64,000 bases of DNA from a virus. The notes under the pieces were generated by a model. The model was given only the letters and a program-made list of their open reading frames with translations. It was not told the DNA's origin and did not search any database. The number at the start of each line of letters is the position of its first letter. The first letter of the stretch is position 1. A program made the translations under genes and the position numbers. The DNA is taken from positions 1-64,000 of the IMG/VR virus record IMGVR_UViG_3300012919_001127, one strand, 5' to 3'. Below, piece after piece: positions 56,248-64,000 of this stretch.

Positions 56248-56538
56248 ATGATATTTTGGATAGGATTTACAGTGATGGTGTTGAATGAAGGATTTGTAAT
56301 AATGCGTCATGTACACCCTTGGTTTGCTAACAAAAGAGATCATCTAATTGCAACGTATGGTGCGAAGTGGAAAAAGTTTCACGCAACACTTGATTACGTA
56401 TGGATAGGTGGTGTCAGTTTAGGAATACTGTTAGATTTTTCTAATTGGAAATTATATGCAACAGCATTAGGAATCTTTTGGGGTATAGTTGCCGTAGGTG
56501 TTTACTTACCACTGTTAATAAAGAAACTTAAAAAATGA
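56248..56538 (+). CDS. Small membrane protein (96 aa)
   Basis: Three hydrophobic segments at about 1-18 (MIFWIGFTVMVLNEGFVI), 46-64 and 66-89, with a basic loop RHVHPWFANKRDH between the first two and a Lys-rich tail (KKLKK). Likely inner-membrane. One nt after the SPASM gene and overlapping the next by 4 nt. No family recognised. Confidence 0.6.
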   Translation: MIFWIGFTVMVLNEGFVIMRHVHPWFANKRDHLIATYGAKWKKFHATLDYVWIGGVSLGILLDFSNWKLYATALGIFWGIVAVGVYLPLLIKKLKK

Positions 56539-57272
56539 AAAAGAAAACACTTGCATACATAATTGGCGGTGAAGCTAGATTGGTAGCAGAAACGTTTAGA
56601 CAAGATGAAATTTATCAACAGTTGTGTGAGAAGTACAAGGTGCATACGTATATACACAGTTGGACACAGCTTGGTAGATGGACCAAAGCGAATGAAAAGT
56701 ATCGTTTTGGTACAAGGCCAGAAACCTCAAAGTTTTATCCGCCTGATTTTGAGATAGTAAAAAATTACAGGGAAGTTATCATGGAAGAGTATAGCATATA
56801 CAATCCTAGGTTTATTGAAGTTGAAGATTATGATACATCTTTCAATGTTGAAAACTTTCCTTGTGGACAATATATTAGCAGGGCAAAAGCATTTAGAAGC
56901 ATAGCTGGATTTAATTTAAAGAACGCAGAAAAATACGATTATGTTTGGTTAGGAAGATCTGATGCGGCGGGCAAAGGTCAGTTGCCAGAGTTTCAAAAAG
57001 GCAAAATACATTGTCCTGAAATAAGTTTTGATGACAACATTTTTAGAGCCGAAGATTGGTATTATGCAGGACCATATGATATGTTTAAAAATTTAGTTGT
57101 ATGGGCAGATGATCCTATTACATCAATACAATCGATAATTAACAATCCTTGGATTATGGAATTAGGAGATAGAGTAAAGAATACACACGTTTGGCAAGCC
57201 ATACTTACTGGTGATGCAGGAGAAAATATTTTTTTAAGAGATGAAATAAAATGGAAACTGTTAACTTACTAA
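56535..57272 (+). CDS. Hypothetical, glycosyltransferase-like (245 aa)
   Basis: Opens IIGGEARLVAETFRQ and later has EKYDYVWLGRSDAAGKGQLP. Many marine-virus glycosyltransferase-like proteins carry a comparable opening followed by YDYVxRxRxD. The resemblance is only by eye. No DxD motif is certain. It is coupled to the membrane-protein gene (4-nt overlap) and overlaps the HAD gene by 22 nt. Confidence 0.4.
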   Translation: MKKKTLAYIIGGEARLVAETFRQDEIYQQLCEKYKVHTYIHSWTQLGRWTKANEKYRFGTRPETSKFYPPDFEIVKNYREVIMEEYSIYNPRFIEVEDYDTSFNVENFPCGQYISRAKAFRSIAGFNLKNAEKYDYVWLGRSDAAGKGQLPEFQKGKIHCPEISFDDNIFRAEDWYYAGPYDMFKNLVVWADDPITSIQSIINNPWIMELGDRVKNTHVWQAILTGDAGENIFLRDEIKWKLLTY

Positions 57273-57835
57273 TACTTGATTACGATGGCACACTTGCAGA
57301 TTGCAAGGAACTGCATCAACAGGCTTTTAGAAAGGCTTGTATGAAAGTGAATAACGCAATACGTTATACTGACGAAGAAGTAGAAGGAATGCCTACCTTT
57401 GTTAAGATTGATTATTTGAAAGCAAAAGGATATCAGTTTGACGAAACACTATTAATGGATCTTAAACAAGAATATACAATGAATGATATTAGCAAATATG
57501 TTAAGTTTGATCAAGAACTAAAAGATATATTTGTTAGATTAAGCAAAAAATATAGACTTGCAGTTTGTTCAAATGCTACTCGTAAATTTGTAGATAAAAG
57601 TTTAGCAATACAAAAGTTAGATATGTTTGAGCCTGTGTGTACAGCAACAGAACACAAACCTAAACCAGAAGTTGATATGTATTACAATGCCATGTATCAT
57701 TACGGAGTATCGCCAATGCAAACAGTAATATTTGAAGATAGTCCACTAGGAATACAAGCGGCAACTTCAACCACGGCTACTGTAAAGCAAGTTAAAAATG
57801 TAGAACATTTAAAGGGGTTGTTGAATGAGTATTAA
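57251..57835 (+). CDS. HAD-superfamily phosphatase (beta-phosphoglucomutase-like, 194 aa)
   Basis: LLILDYDGTLAD (D10 nucleophile, D12), VCSNATRK (motif II), KPKPEVDMY (motif III Lys) and VIFEDSPLGIQAA (motif IV). This full HAD set has a small helical cap between motifs I and II. It would remove or move a phosphate on a small molecule such as a sugar phosphate. It precedes a nucleotidyltransferase by overlap, an arrangement common in activated-sugar or phosphocholine pathways. Confidence 0.85.
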   Translation: METVNLLILDYDGTLADCKELHQQAFRKACMKVNNAIRYTDEEVEGMPTFVKIDYLKAKGYQFDETLLMDLKQEYTMNDISKYVKFDQELKDIFVRLSKKYRLAVCSNATRKFVDKSLAIQKLDMFEPVCTATEHKPKPEVDMYYNAMYHYGVSPMQTVIFEDSPLGIQAATSTTATVKQVKNVEHLKGLLNEY

Positions 57836-58529
57836 GTTAATAATGCCTATGGCAGGTGATGGAAACAGGTTCAAAGAAAAAGGATATGATATACCCAAGC
57901 CTTTGGTTCCTGTAAAAGGTATACCAATGTTTCAATATGCTGAACAACAGATAGGTATTGACTTTGATGAACGTATTTTTATAGTGCGTAAGGATCATAA
58001 CATCACTGACAAAATTAAAGATTTATATTCTAATGCAACAGTCATAGAACTGGACCAACTTACAGAAGGTACTGCTTGTACACTTTACAAAGCCAAAGAA
58101 CTATTCGCTGAAGGAGATAGTGTGTTTGTTAGCAACTGTGATCAAAGTGTTGCATGGGATAGCAACAAGGTTAGAATAATTATAGACAATGGTATAGATG
58201 GACTTATAGCAACCTTTACGTGTCCGGATAAAAATCCTAAATGGAGTTATGCAAAAACAGTTGCAGACAAAGTTGTAGAGGTTGCAGAAAAGAAAGCAAT
58301 ATCAGACAGAGCAACAGTAGGATATTATTATTGGCGTGATGCAAAACAAATGTTTAGGAACATAGATCAAATGATTGAAGCTAATGATAGGGTCAACAAT
58401 GAATTTTACACTTGCCCTGTGTATAATTACACTATTAAGGAAGGTGCAAATGTGTGTGCATTTGATGTTGTTTCAATGCAAGGTATTGGGACACCAGAAG
58501 ATCTAGAAAGTTACATAAATGAAAATTGA
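57825..58529 (+). CDS. NTP-transferase family nucleotidyltransferase (234 aa)
   Basis: The N-terminal signature LIMPMAGDGNRFKEKGYDIP then KPLVPVKGIPM matches the GxGxRF...PKPL nucleotide-binding block. It would couple a nucleotide to a sugar phosphate or to phosphocholine-like compounds. VSNCDQSVAW near residue 105 is the position of the metal-binding Asp. It overlaps the HAD gene by 11 nt and the methyltransferase by 11 nt. Confidence 0.82.
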   Translation: MSIKLIMPMAGDGNRFKEKGYDIPKPLVPVKGIPMFQYAEQQIGIDFDERIFIVRKDHNITDKIKDLYSNATVIELDQLTEGTACTLYKAKELFAEGDSVFVSNCDQSVAWDSNKVRIIIDNGIDGLIATFTCPDKNPKWSYAKTVADKVVEVAEKKAISDRATVGYYYWRDAKQMFRNIDQMIEANDRVNNEFYTCPVYNYTIKEGANVCAFDVVSMQGIGTPEDLESYINEN

Positions 58530-59127
58530 TATTAATGACATAAAATTTTGGATGGATGCAATCCGCAACAGTGATGATAGAGATCGCACACTTGAAACTT
58601 TTTGGGGAGGGCAAATCAAAAGCAAGTTGTGGTTAATAGAACAACTTGAGAAACACAAAGCAATTAGAAACGCAGAATGTATCATACACGGAGGTTGGAA
58701 TGGATTGTTGGCTTGTATGATATTCAATAGTGAACTTGGAATAAAACATATTACTAGCATAGACATAGATCCTAAATGTAAAGAAATTGCATCAACAATG
58801 AATAAACGTTATGAGATGGAAGGTAAATTTGAATCTGTTACAGCAGATATGTGTGAATATGAATACAAAACTAATCCTTATTTTGTAATTAATACAAGTT
58901 GTGAACACATAACACAGGAACAATATAACAAGTGGTTAGATAAAGTGCCAGGTGATGCACAGATTGTTTTACAAAGCAACAATTATTTCGAACTAGAAGA
59001 ACACGTGAATTGTATGAAAAGTCTTGCAGATTTTGAAAGAAAAAGTAAATTAAAAGTTTCTGAAAAGATGGAACTTGAATTACCTAAGTATACAAGATAT
59101 ATGTTAATAGGAAGGAAAGATGACTAA
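58519..59127 (+). CDS. Class I SAM-dependent methyltransferase-like protein (202 aa)
   Basis: Glycine-rich motif I IIHGGWNGLLACMI (54-67), acidic motif SIDIDPKCKEI where the ribose-binding acidic residue is expected, and a conserved-looking ADMCEYEY then VINTSCEHIT. This fits a Rossmann-type methyltransferase. The substrate is unknown; small molecule or sugar is likely from the context. Confidence 0.62.
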   Translation: MKIDINDIKFWMDAIRNSDDRDRTLETFWGGQIKSKLWLIEQLEKHKAIRNAECIIHGGWNGLLACMIFNSELGIKHITSIDIDPKCKEIASTMNKRYEMEGKFESVTADMCEYEYKTNPYFVINTSCEHITQEQYNKWLDKVPGDAQIVLQSNNYFELEEHVNCMKSLADFERKSKLKVSEKMELELPKYTRYMLIGRKDD

Positions 59128-60424
59128 AACTTTTTGCCCTTTGCCTTGGATACATTTAGCTACAAGACCTAATGGAGATGTTAGAGTGTGTTGTACTGCC
59201 AATGCCAGTGGTGCAGGTAAAGAAGATGAAAAGACAGCAGGACTTGTTAAGAAAGATGGTATAGCAATGAATTTGCGTGACCATACAATAGAAGAAGTGT
59301 GGAACAGTGAACACATGAGAAGAACAAGACTGCAAATGTTAAATGGCGAAGTGCCAAGCAGTTGCGTAAAATGTTTTAATGAAGAAGCAAAAGGTATAAC
59401 AAGTAAACGCCAATGGGAAACTGAAGAATGGAAACAACGTTTAGACTTTAACAAACTTATTGCAAGTACACAAGATGATGGTACTGCACCTGTAAATATT
59501 CCTTACTTTGATCTTCGTTTAGGTAACTTATGTCAACTTAAATGTGTAATGTGTAGTCCACATGATAGTTCAAGTTGGATCAAAGAATGGAAACTACAAT
59601 ATCCACAGTATAAAAACAAAGATTTAATTGCAGATCAAGGCTGGGACGATCAATATGATTATACTTGGTACAAGAAAGGATCTTTTATAGATTCGATGAA
59701 AAGTCAAGCAAAGCACATACAGGAACTATACTTTGCAGGTGGTGAACCATTATTGATACCTGAACACTATGCAATATTAGAATTTATGGTTGCGGAAGGA
59801 TATGCAAAAGACTGTAATTTAAGATATAATTCAAATGGTTTAGAATTACCAGACAAATTATTTCAGTTATGGGATCATTTCAAAGAAATTAGATTTAATT
59901 TTAGCATAGATGCTTACGGAACACGTAATGAATATATACGTTATCCAAGCAAGTGGTCGGACGTTGAAACCAACTTAAAAAGACTTGATCAAAATACAAA
60001 GGACAACACAGTTATCAATATTGCCTGTGCAGTACAATTATTAAATGCAGGGTACATAGATGAACTAGCTGAATGGAAAATGGATCAAGGATTTAGTAAA
60101 ATCAATCCTTCAATGTTCGGCGGAGGAATAATAGGAACACATTTAGTCTATTTGCCATCATACTTGAACGTACAAGTTTTACCTAAATCAGCTAAAGATT
60201 GGATTAAGGAAAAAGTAGAAACTTTTATAGATAGACAAAAATTTAATTTAGAATTTAATCAACATCCGTATGGAGCACAACGTTGGCATGGTTTGTTAAA
60301 ATACATGATGCAAGAAGACTGGAGTCACAAGTTACCAGCTTTACAAGAATATTTAAAAGTAACAGATGAAAGACGTGGGACAGATTTTAGAAAAACGTTT
60401 CCTGAACTAGGACAGTTTATATGA
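59120..60424 (+). CDS. Radical SAM enzyme with N-terminal Cys-rich domain (434 aa)
   Basis: FCPLPWIHLATRPNGDVRVCC (C6, C24, C25) and SSCVKCFN (C82, C85) come first, then the core CQLKCVMC (C138, C142, C145) and LYFAGGEPLLIPEHY. It ends DFRKTFPELGQFI. Same plan and near-equal cysteine spacing as 47670. Starts 8 nt inside the methyltransferase gene and ends in a 4-nt ATGA overlap with the SDR gene. Confidence 0.83.
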   Translation: MTKTFCPLPWIHLATRPNGDVRVCCTANASGAGKEDEKTAGLVKKDGIAMNLRDHTIEEVWNSEHMRRTRLQMLNGEVPSSCVKCFNEEAKGITSKRQWETEEWKQRLDFNKLIASTQDDGTAPVNIPYFDLRLGNLCQLKCVMCSPHDSSSWIKEWKLQYPQYKNKDLIADQGWDDQYDYTWYKKGSFIDSMKSQAKHIQELYFAGGEPLLIPEHYAILEFMVAEGYAKDCNLRYNSNGLELPDKLFQLWDHFKEIRFNFSIDAYGTRNEYIRYPSKWSDVETNLKRLDQNTKDNTVINIACAVQLLNAGYIDELAEWKMDQGFSKINPSMFGGGIIGTHLVYLPSYLNVQVLPKSAKDWIKEKVETFIDRQKFNLEFNQHPYGAQRWHGLLKYMMQEDWSHKLPALQEYLKVTDERRGTDFRKTFPELGQFI

Positions 60425-61011
60425 GAAAAATAATTGTAACAGGCAGTGAAAGTGTAATAGGAAAAGCTATAATGGAGGGTCTGTGGTGGTTTGTTGATGA
60501 TTACGAGATAATAGGACTTGATAAGAAAAATGGTCAAGATGTGCTAGACAATCTTGAGCTGATAGCAACAGCAGACATACTGATCAACAACGCATATATT
60601 CCTGTAGATCAAAACGCATTGTTTATGGCTTGGTGTAAGACAAACAAGGACAAGGCCAAACTGTGTGTAAATATTAGCAGTCAAATTGCTAGTGCAGAAG
60701 ATCCTAGCAAGTTTGCAACAGAACAGTATTACATAGATAAAAAGTATATGGACGAACAGAGTGTAGAGATAAACAAGAATCATTGGAAGTGCAAAGTTAG
60801 TGTAATAAGCCCTAACATCACTAAATCAAATTTATCTGAGCTAAACCTAGCAACGGGGCCTTTTAAAAAATGGGTTGAAAATTTATATAGTACCCACGAA
60901 AAAAATGGTACTTTGATAAAAGAAGAATCAATATCAAATTGTGTAAAATACATAATTGAAAGTTGGTTAGAAGGAACACACATTTCAAGAATAGAGGTTA
61001 GGAACCCATGA
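60421..61011 (+). CDS. Short-chain dehydrogenase/reductase family (196 aa)
   Basis: TGSESVIGKAI (7-17) stands for the TGxxxGIG cofactor loop; LINNAYIP for NNAG; VNISSQIA for the Ser block; YYIDKKYM for the YxxxK catalytic pair. Short for the family but complete in these blocks. Would oxidise or reduce a hydroxyl or keto group, or act as an epimerase, on a sugar or similar compound. Overlaps the radical SAM genes on both sides by 4 nt. Confidence 0.75.
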   Translation: MRKIIVTGSESVIGKAIMEGLWWFVDDYEIIGLDKKNGQDVLDNLELIATADILINNAYIPVDQNALFMAWCKTNKDKAKLCVNISSQIASAEDPSKFATEQYYIDKKYMDEQSVEINKNHWKCKVSVISPNITKSNLSELNLATGPFKKWVENLYSTHEKNGTLIKEESISNCVKYIIESWLEGTHISRIEVRNP

Positions 61012-61919
61012 AACTAACATACAAAGATCCTGCAAAAAATAATTGGTTCCTAGTCAGTTGGACATTGTCTAACAAGTGTAATTATAGATGTGAATACTGT
61101 CCAGACATATTACATAATGGAAGTACAGGACAACCTCAATGGTCAACTGTAAAAAGATTTGTGCAAAACTTTAATTTAAAAGATAAAAAAATTTGTTATA
61201 GATTAAGTGGAGGAGAACCTACTTATTGGAAACACTTTATTGATCTTGCAGAACTTGTTAAAGAAGAAGGTCACAAGTTTACCTTTATAAGTAATGGCAG
61301 TCAAAGTCCTGAGTATTTTAAAAAGATTGCTCCTTACACAGATGGTATGATGTTAAGTTATCATAAAGCATACGCAAATCCTGAACATTTCATAAAAATT
61401 ATAAATGAAAGCAAAATAGAAACTGTGATAAACATGATGTTATTGCCTTGTGACTTCGAAGAAATTTTTGCACTTGCTGAAAAAATTTATAGCTCAACTG
61501 CAAGAGCTAGTATAGTTCCTAAGGTTATAGTTGACAAAACAAGTTCTGAAAACATCACAAATGAAGTTATGACATACACAGAAGCACAAAAACAATTAAT
61601 TAAAGATTGGCCTTTTTCACGTAAAGTAAATGATGAAGAATTACATAGGGGTGCTATGATGTTAAATGATGAAGTTGTAAATGCTAATGATTTAATATTG
61701 CAAGATAAAAACAAGTTTAGTGGTTGGAACTGTTGGGCAGGATTACACGGAGTCAATATAGATATGTGGGGAAATATGTATAGGGCTGACTGTCAGTTTG
61801 GCGGAGCAATAGGAAACTTAGAAAGATACAAACTGCCAAAGGAAAAAATACTTTGTGGCAAAGAAAGATGCAGTTGTTTAAGCGACATATACATAAGGAA
61901 AGAAAATGAAAAAGTATAA
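61008..61919 (+). CDS. Radical SAM/SPASM-like enzyme (303 aa)
   Basis: SNKCNYRCEYCPDIL (C24, C28, C31), YRLSGGEPTYWKHF and SNGSQSPEYF. The C-terminal Cys set is WNCWAG, RADCQFGG, ILCGKERCSC. It shares the WNCWAG block and layout with 53760, so the two form a second subfamily, with similar length and auxiliary Cys region. Confidence 0.8.
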   Translation: MKLTYKDPAKNNWFLVSWTLSNKCNYRCEYCPDILHNGSTGQPQWSTVKRFVQNFNLKDKKICYRLSGGEPTYWKHFIDLAELVKEEGHKFTFISNGSQSPEYFKKIAPYTDGMMLSYHKAYANPEHFIKIINESKIETVINMMLLPCDFEEIFALAEKIYSSTARASIVPKVIVDKTSSENITNEVMTYTEAQKQLIKDWPFSRKVNDEELHRGAMMLNDEVVNANDLILQDKNKFSGWNCWAGLHGVNIDMWGNMYRADCQFGGAIGNLERYKLPKEKILCGKERCSCLSDIYIRKENEKV

Positions 61920-62097
61920 AATTGGATTAATTCAGGCAGTTATAGTTTTAGTGCCAACATACTTGGTAGCATATCTCACAGATAAGATGGTTTATACCAT
62001 TCCAATGTTAGCGGCCGCAAGTTTTATTGCCGCATCATTTAGTAAAGACACAACTACTAAACGTATTGATGATATCTCTAAAGAAGGTAAAGATTAA
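61906..62097 (+). CDS. Small membrane protein (63 aa)
   Basis: Two hydrophobic segments (7-24 and 31-46; the first includes IGLIQAVIVLVPTYL) with a short charged tail SKDTTTKRIDDISKEGKD. Likely a membrane hairpin. Overlaps the radical SAM gene by 14 nt and the next gene by one base. Unrecognised. Confidence 0.55.
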   Translation: MKKYKIGLIQAVIVLVPTYLVAYLTDKMVYTIPMLAAASFIAASFSKDTTTKRIDDISKEGKD

Positions 62098-62648
62098 TGA
62101 AAATATTAGTTACAGGTAATCCAAACTATGAAGGACTATGCAAAGGTATATACGAAGCATACAATCATAATTTTGTAGAATTTATAGGAAGATGGAATGG
62201 TTGGGATCTTACAGATTATGAAAAGGTAGCAAATTATGCCAAGTCATATGATGTATTTGTTAACAGCCAATACGGTCCTAACGGAGAACAAGTTGAGATG
62301 TTAGATGCTGTATACGAAAAGTTTGATAGCGGACACATAATTAACATAAGCAGTACAAGTTCTTACTGGGGTGATGGTTACAGTCCTAAAAATTACGTCG
62401 AAAATAAAACTTTGCTTGACGGAAGAAGCAAAAGGTTAGCAAAAAATGTATGCTGGGGTGACAGTAAAATACGGATCAGTAATATTGCTTTTGGTCAACT
62501 AAACAGTCAAAGTCAAAAAAATAAAGATGATAATAGACACAAGATAAGTTTGCTCGAAGCAGGAAAATATGTGAAGTGGGTAATAGATTCACCTCGTGAT
62601 ATTAATCTACATTATATCGCTTTGGATCCTATCCAAACAGGGGAGTAA
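62097..62648 (+). CDS. SDR/epimerase-like protein (183 aa)
   Basis: KILVTGNPNYEGLCKGIYEA (TGxxxxG block at 6-12), DVFVNSQYGP for the NNAG position and IINISSTSSYWGDG for the Ser block. The segment NYVENKTLLDG may carry the equivalent of YxxxK. It resembles extended SDR or epimerase proteins with a truncated end. It is the last plus-strand gene; its 3' end overlaps the minus-strand radical SAM gene by 20 nt. Confidence 0.55.
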   Translation: MKILVTGNPNYEGLCKGIYEAYNHNFVEFIGRWNGWDLTDYEKVANYAKSYDVFVNSQYGPNGEQVEMLDAVYEKFDSGHIINISSTSSYWGDGYSPKNYVENKTLLDGRSKRLAKNVCWGDSKIRISNIAFGQLNSQSQKNKDDNRHKISLLEAGKYVKWVIDSPRDINLHYIALDPIQTGE

Positions 62649-63753
62649 GTTCTGGACAATGATCTAGTACTTTTGTGTTTCTAATTTTATCTAAATCATT
62701 TGTGTAGTTTATAAAAGCATCAATATACTTAGGTGCTTGTTCAGATTGTGTATAATTTATCTTAGGTAATTTAAAATCAATCTTATCTAATATCTCGTTA
62801 GGCAAAACTCTTGGATTCAAATAAGGAGGGGCTGTAACCACATTGTTGAAATATATTTCCCAGTTGTCTTTTTTGTTTTCTTCAAACCACCAATGTATTT
62901 TATCAAGGTGTGCTATGTTGTAAGCCATCACAGTCACAGCAATAATTATTCTATCAAAATCATATTGTTTTAAATTTTCATTTAGTTGTTCAAATGTAAA
63001 ATTTTTTCCGCCTCGAATGTATTCATATAAACCATCTGTGCCTTCCAAACTCACAGTCCATTTTGTTTCCTTGTATTGTTTGGCCAATTGAGCGACTTCT
63101 TCATCTACTATTGTGCCATTAGTAGTCCAGTCTATAGTTATGTTCTTTGCTATTCCTAAATCAATAAATTTTTTAAGTATCAACTTATTTGCAGGTTCCA
63201 TGTAAGGTTCGCCACCTTTGATGCTAAGATATCTCAAGTTCATGAATGGTGTTGGATCCTCAAACAGTCTAGCAACTATTTCATCGCTTTTATTGGTGTA
63301 TCCGAATTCTGGATCATCTATTCTACGTCCATAGGGGTTACCGTTTTGTGCTAATTTAAGATCATCTTTTACCCAAGCACTTGAATTTATTCCATCGCAC
63401 ATTCTACACTTTAGGTTACAGATATTGCTCATATTGAATTCCAAAAAGTAGATATCTGTGAAGTTTTTGGAGTAATCATAATTGGTATTTTCTAGCATTG
63501 GATTCAAAATATCTTTGAAAAATAATCTCCTGCTATGACCCACAGAGAGCTCTTTTAAAGCACATTGTTGACACTCGGGCGGTAAGTGGCCCGCTCTTAT
63601 TGAATCACGTGTGTATGACGCTGTATAGCTGTTTAAAAGGTCATTTAAAGACGATTCTAGCACGTTTCCGTAACGTTTTAAGTACACACCATCAGGTACT
63701 ATGTCACCATTAAAACGTACCAAAATACTATGCCATGGTGCGAAGCATTTCAT
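62629..63753 (-). CDS. Radical SAM enzyme, divergent member of the N-terminal Cys family (374 aa)
   Basis: Core CNLKCRMC (C112, C116, C119) and LSIKGGEPYMEPANK. The N-terminal MKCFAPWHSILVRFNGD (C3) and ECQQC (C61, C64) copy the family, but the CC pair is replaced by PDG, so an auxiliary cluster there may be missing or differently bound. It ends DHCPELTPLFG, again the family ending. A longer frame begins at TTG 63768; the ATG at 63753, with GGAG close upstream, is chosen. It overlaps the kinase-like gene by 26 nt. Confidence 0.76.
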   Translation of the reverse strand: MKCFAPWHSILVRFNGDIVPDGVYLKRYGNVLESSLNDLLNSYTASYTRDSIRAGHLPPECQQCALKELSVGHSRRLFFKDILNPMLENTNYDYSKNFTDIYFLEFNMSNICNLKCRMCDGINSSAWVKDDLKLAQNGNPYGRRIDDPEFGYTNKSDEIVARLFEDPTPFMNLRYLSIKGGEPYMEPANKLILKKFIDLGIAKNITIDWTTNGTIVDEEVAQLAKQYKETKWTVSLEGTDGLYEYIRGGKNFTFEQLNENLKQYDFDRIIIAVTVMAYNIAHLDKIHWWFEENKKDNWEIYFNNVVTAPPYLNPRVLPNEILDKIDFKLPKINYTQSEQAPKYIDAFINYTNDLDKIRNTKVLDHCPELTPLFG

Positions 63754-64000
63754 CGTATTTTTCTCCAAAAGCTGATCGTAGATCGCTTTCCATTTTTGTT
63801 TGAATTTCCTGTGGTGAATATATTCCTACGTTATCCCAATCTACAAGATAAGTGTTATCTCCATCTAAAAGTATATTGCTTAACACCCAATCATAGTGTG
63901 CATATGGCAAAGTTTGATCTAATGTTTCATTACAAAAAGTGTATATCCTTTTAAAAAATTTTGGTGTGTGTGGCACTTTGTTTGCCGGCGTGCCAGGTAC
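63728..64000 (-). CDS. Kinase-like (APH/choline kinase fold) C-terminal fragment
   Basis: The frame is open to the right edge, so the N-terminus is missing. It holds YAHYDWVLSNILLDGDNTYL followed by VDWDNVGIYSP. That is the HxDxxxxNxL and xDWD blocks of aminoglycoside phosphotransferase/choline kinase folds, here H-Y-D as the catalytic loop and DWD as the metal-binding block. Such kinases phosphorylate small alcohols. GTG at 63976 could be read as a start but is probably internal. It overlaps the radical SAM start by 26 nt. Confidence 0.62.
   Translation of the reverse strand, partial: VPGTPANKVPHTPKFFKRIYTFCNETLDQTLPYAHYDWVLSNILLDGDNTYLVDWDNVGIYSPQEIQTKMESDLRSAFGEKYDEMLRTMA

Noticed and set aside
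47670-61919. A precursor peptide for a RiPP next to the SPASM enzymes
   Set aside because: The small genes nearby (62, 63, 48 and 96 residues) are a Cys-containing hypothetical, a membrane hairpin, a zinc finger and a membrane protein; none has a leader/core layout, so a peptide substrate is not supported.
63728-63976. Complete 82-residue protein from GTG 63976
   Set aside because: The frame continues without a stop to the right edge and the kinase-fold motif needs an N-terminal lobe, so it is read as a truncated gene.
1-64000. CRISPR arrays, insertion sequences, integrase, attachment sites, tRNA genes
   Set aside because: No regularly spaced repeats, transposase or integrase motifs, or cloverleaf sequences were seen on either strand.

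Overview
The window is a 64 kb piece of an AT-rich genome of a marine T4-like myovirus. T4-type baseplate genes (gp26, gp48, gp53, gp5, gp25, gp6), the replication and recombination pair gp46/gp47 and the late sigma factor gp55 are all recognisable. Several small conserved hypotheticals and the tail fibre family look like those of cyanophages and pelagiphages. The low GC, the absence of photosynthesis genes and the T4-like core suggest a Pelagibacter-type (SAR11) or similar host. That host call is inference; nothing in the sequence identifies the host directly. No tRNA, CRISPR array, integrase or attachment site was seen.

Layout: (1) 1-5.4 kb holds a partial tape-measure-like gene (-), gp26 (+) with a probable programmed -1 frameshift extension, and two Ala/Gly-rich putative virion proteins (-). 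(2) 5.4-6.05 kb holds a 64-residue protein, a terminator-like hairpin and about 350 nt without a gene that is dense in inverted repeats, a candidate structured RNA. (3) 6.05-10.4 kb on the minus strand is an early block: gp55, gp47, gp46, a 66-residue protein and a GIY-YIG-like nuclease. A perfect sigma-70 consensus promoter precedes it. (4) 10.4-41.5 kb on the plus strand is the late structural block: gp48, gp53, a hub-like protein, gp5, gp25, gp6, a 4907-residue giant protein and five fibre or virion proteins. (5) 41.5-64 kb is a dense accessory block of overlapping genes. It encodes seven radical SAM enzymes, four glycosyltransferase-like proteins, three SGNH-hydrolase-like proteins, a UDP-sugar dehydrogenase, a HAD phosphatase, a nucleotidyltransferase, a methyltransferase, a GNAT, two SDR-like proteins, a small zinc-finger protein and a kinase-like fragment.

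Regulation: ATAAATA or CTAAATA octamers like the T4 late promoter (TATAAATA) precede most structural transcription units, twice as overlapping divergent pairs. The gp55 encoded here is the expected sigma factor for them. Consensus TTGACA/TATAAT promoters lie only before the minus-strand early block.

The most unusual content is the accessory block, which looks like a phage-borne pathway for making or remodelling a surface glycan or a small-molecule decoration. It is built around a paralogous family of radical SAM proteins whose cysteine-rich auxiliary domain lies at the N-terminus and which end in a shared FPEL-type motif. Its substrate cannot be read from the sequence.
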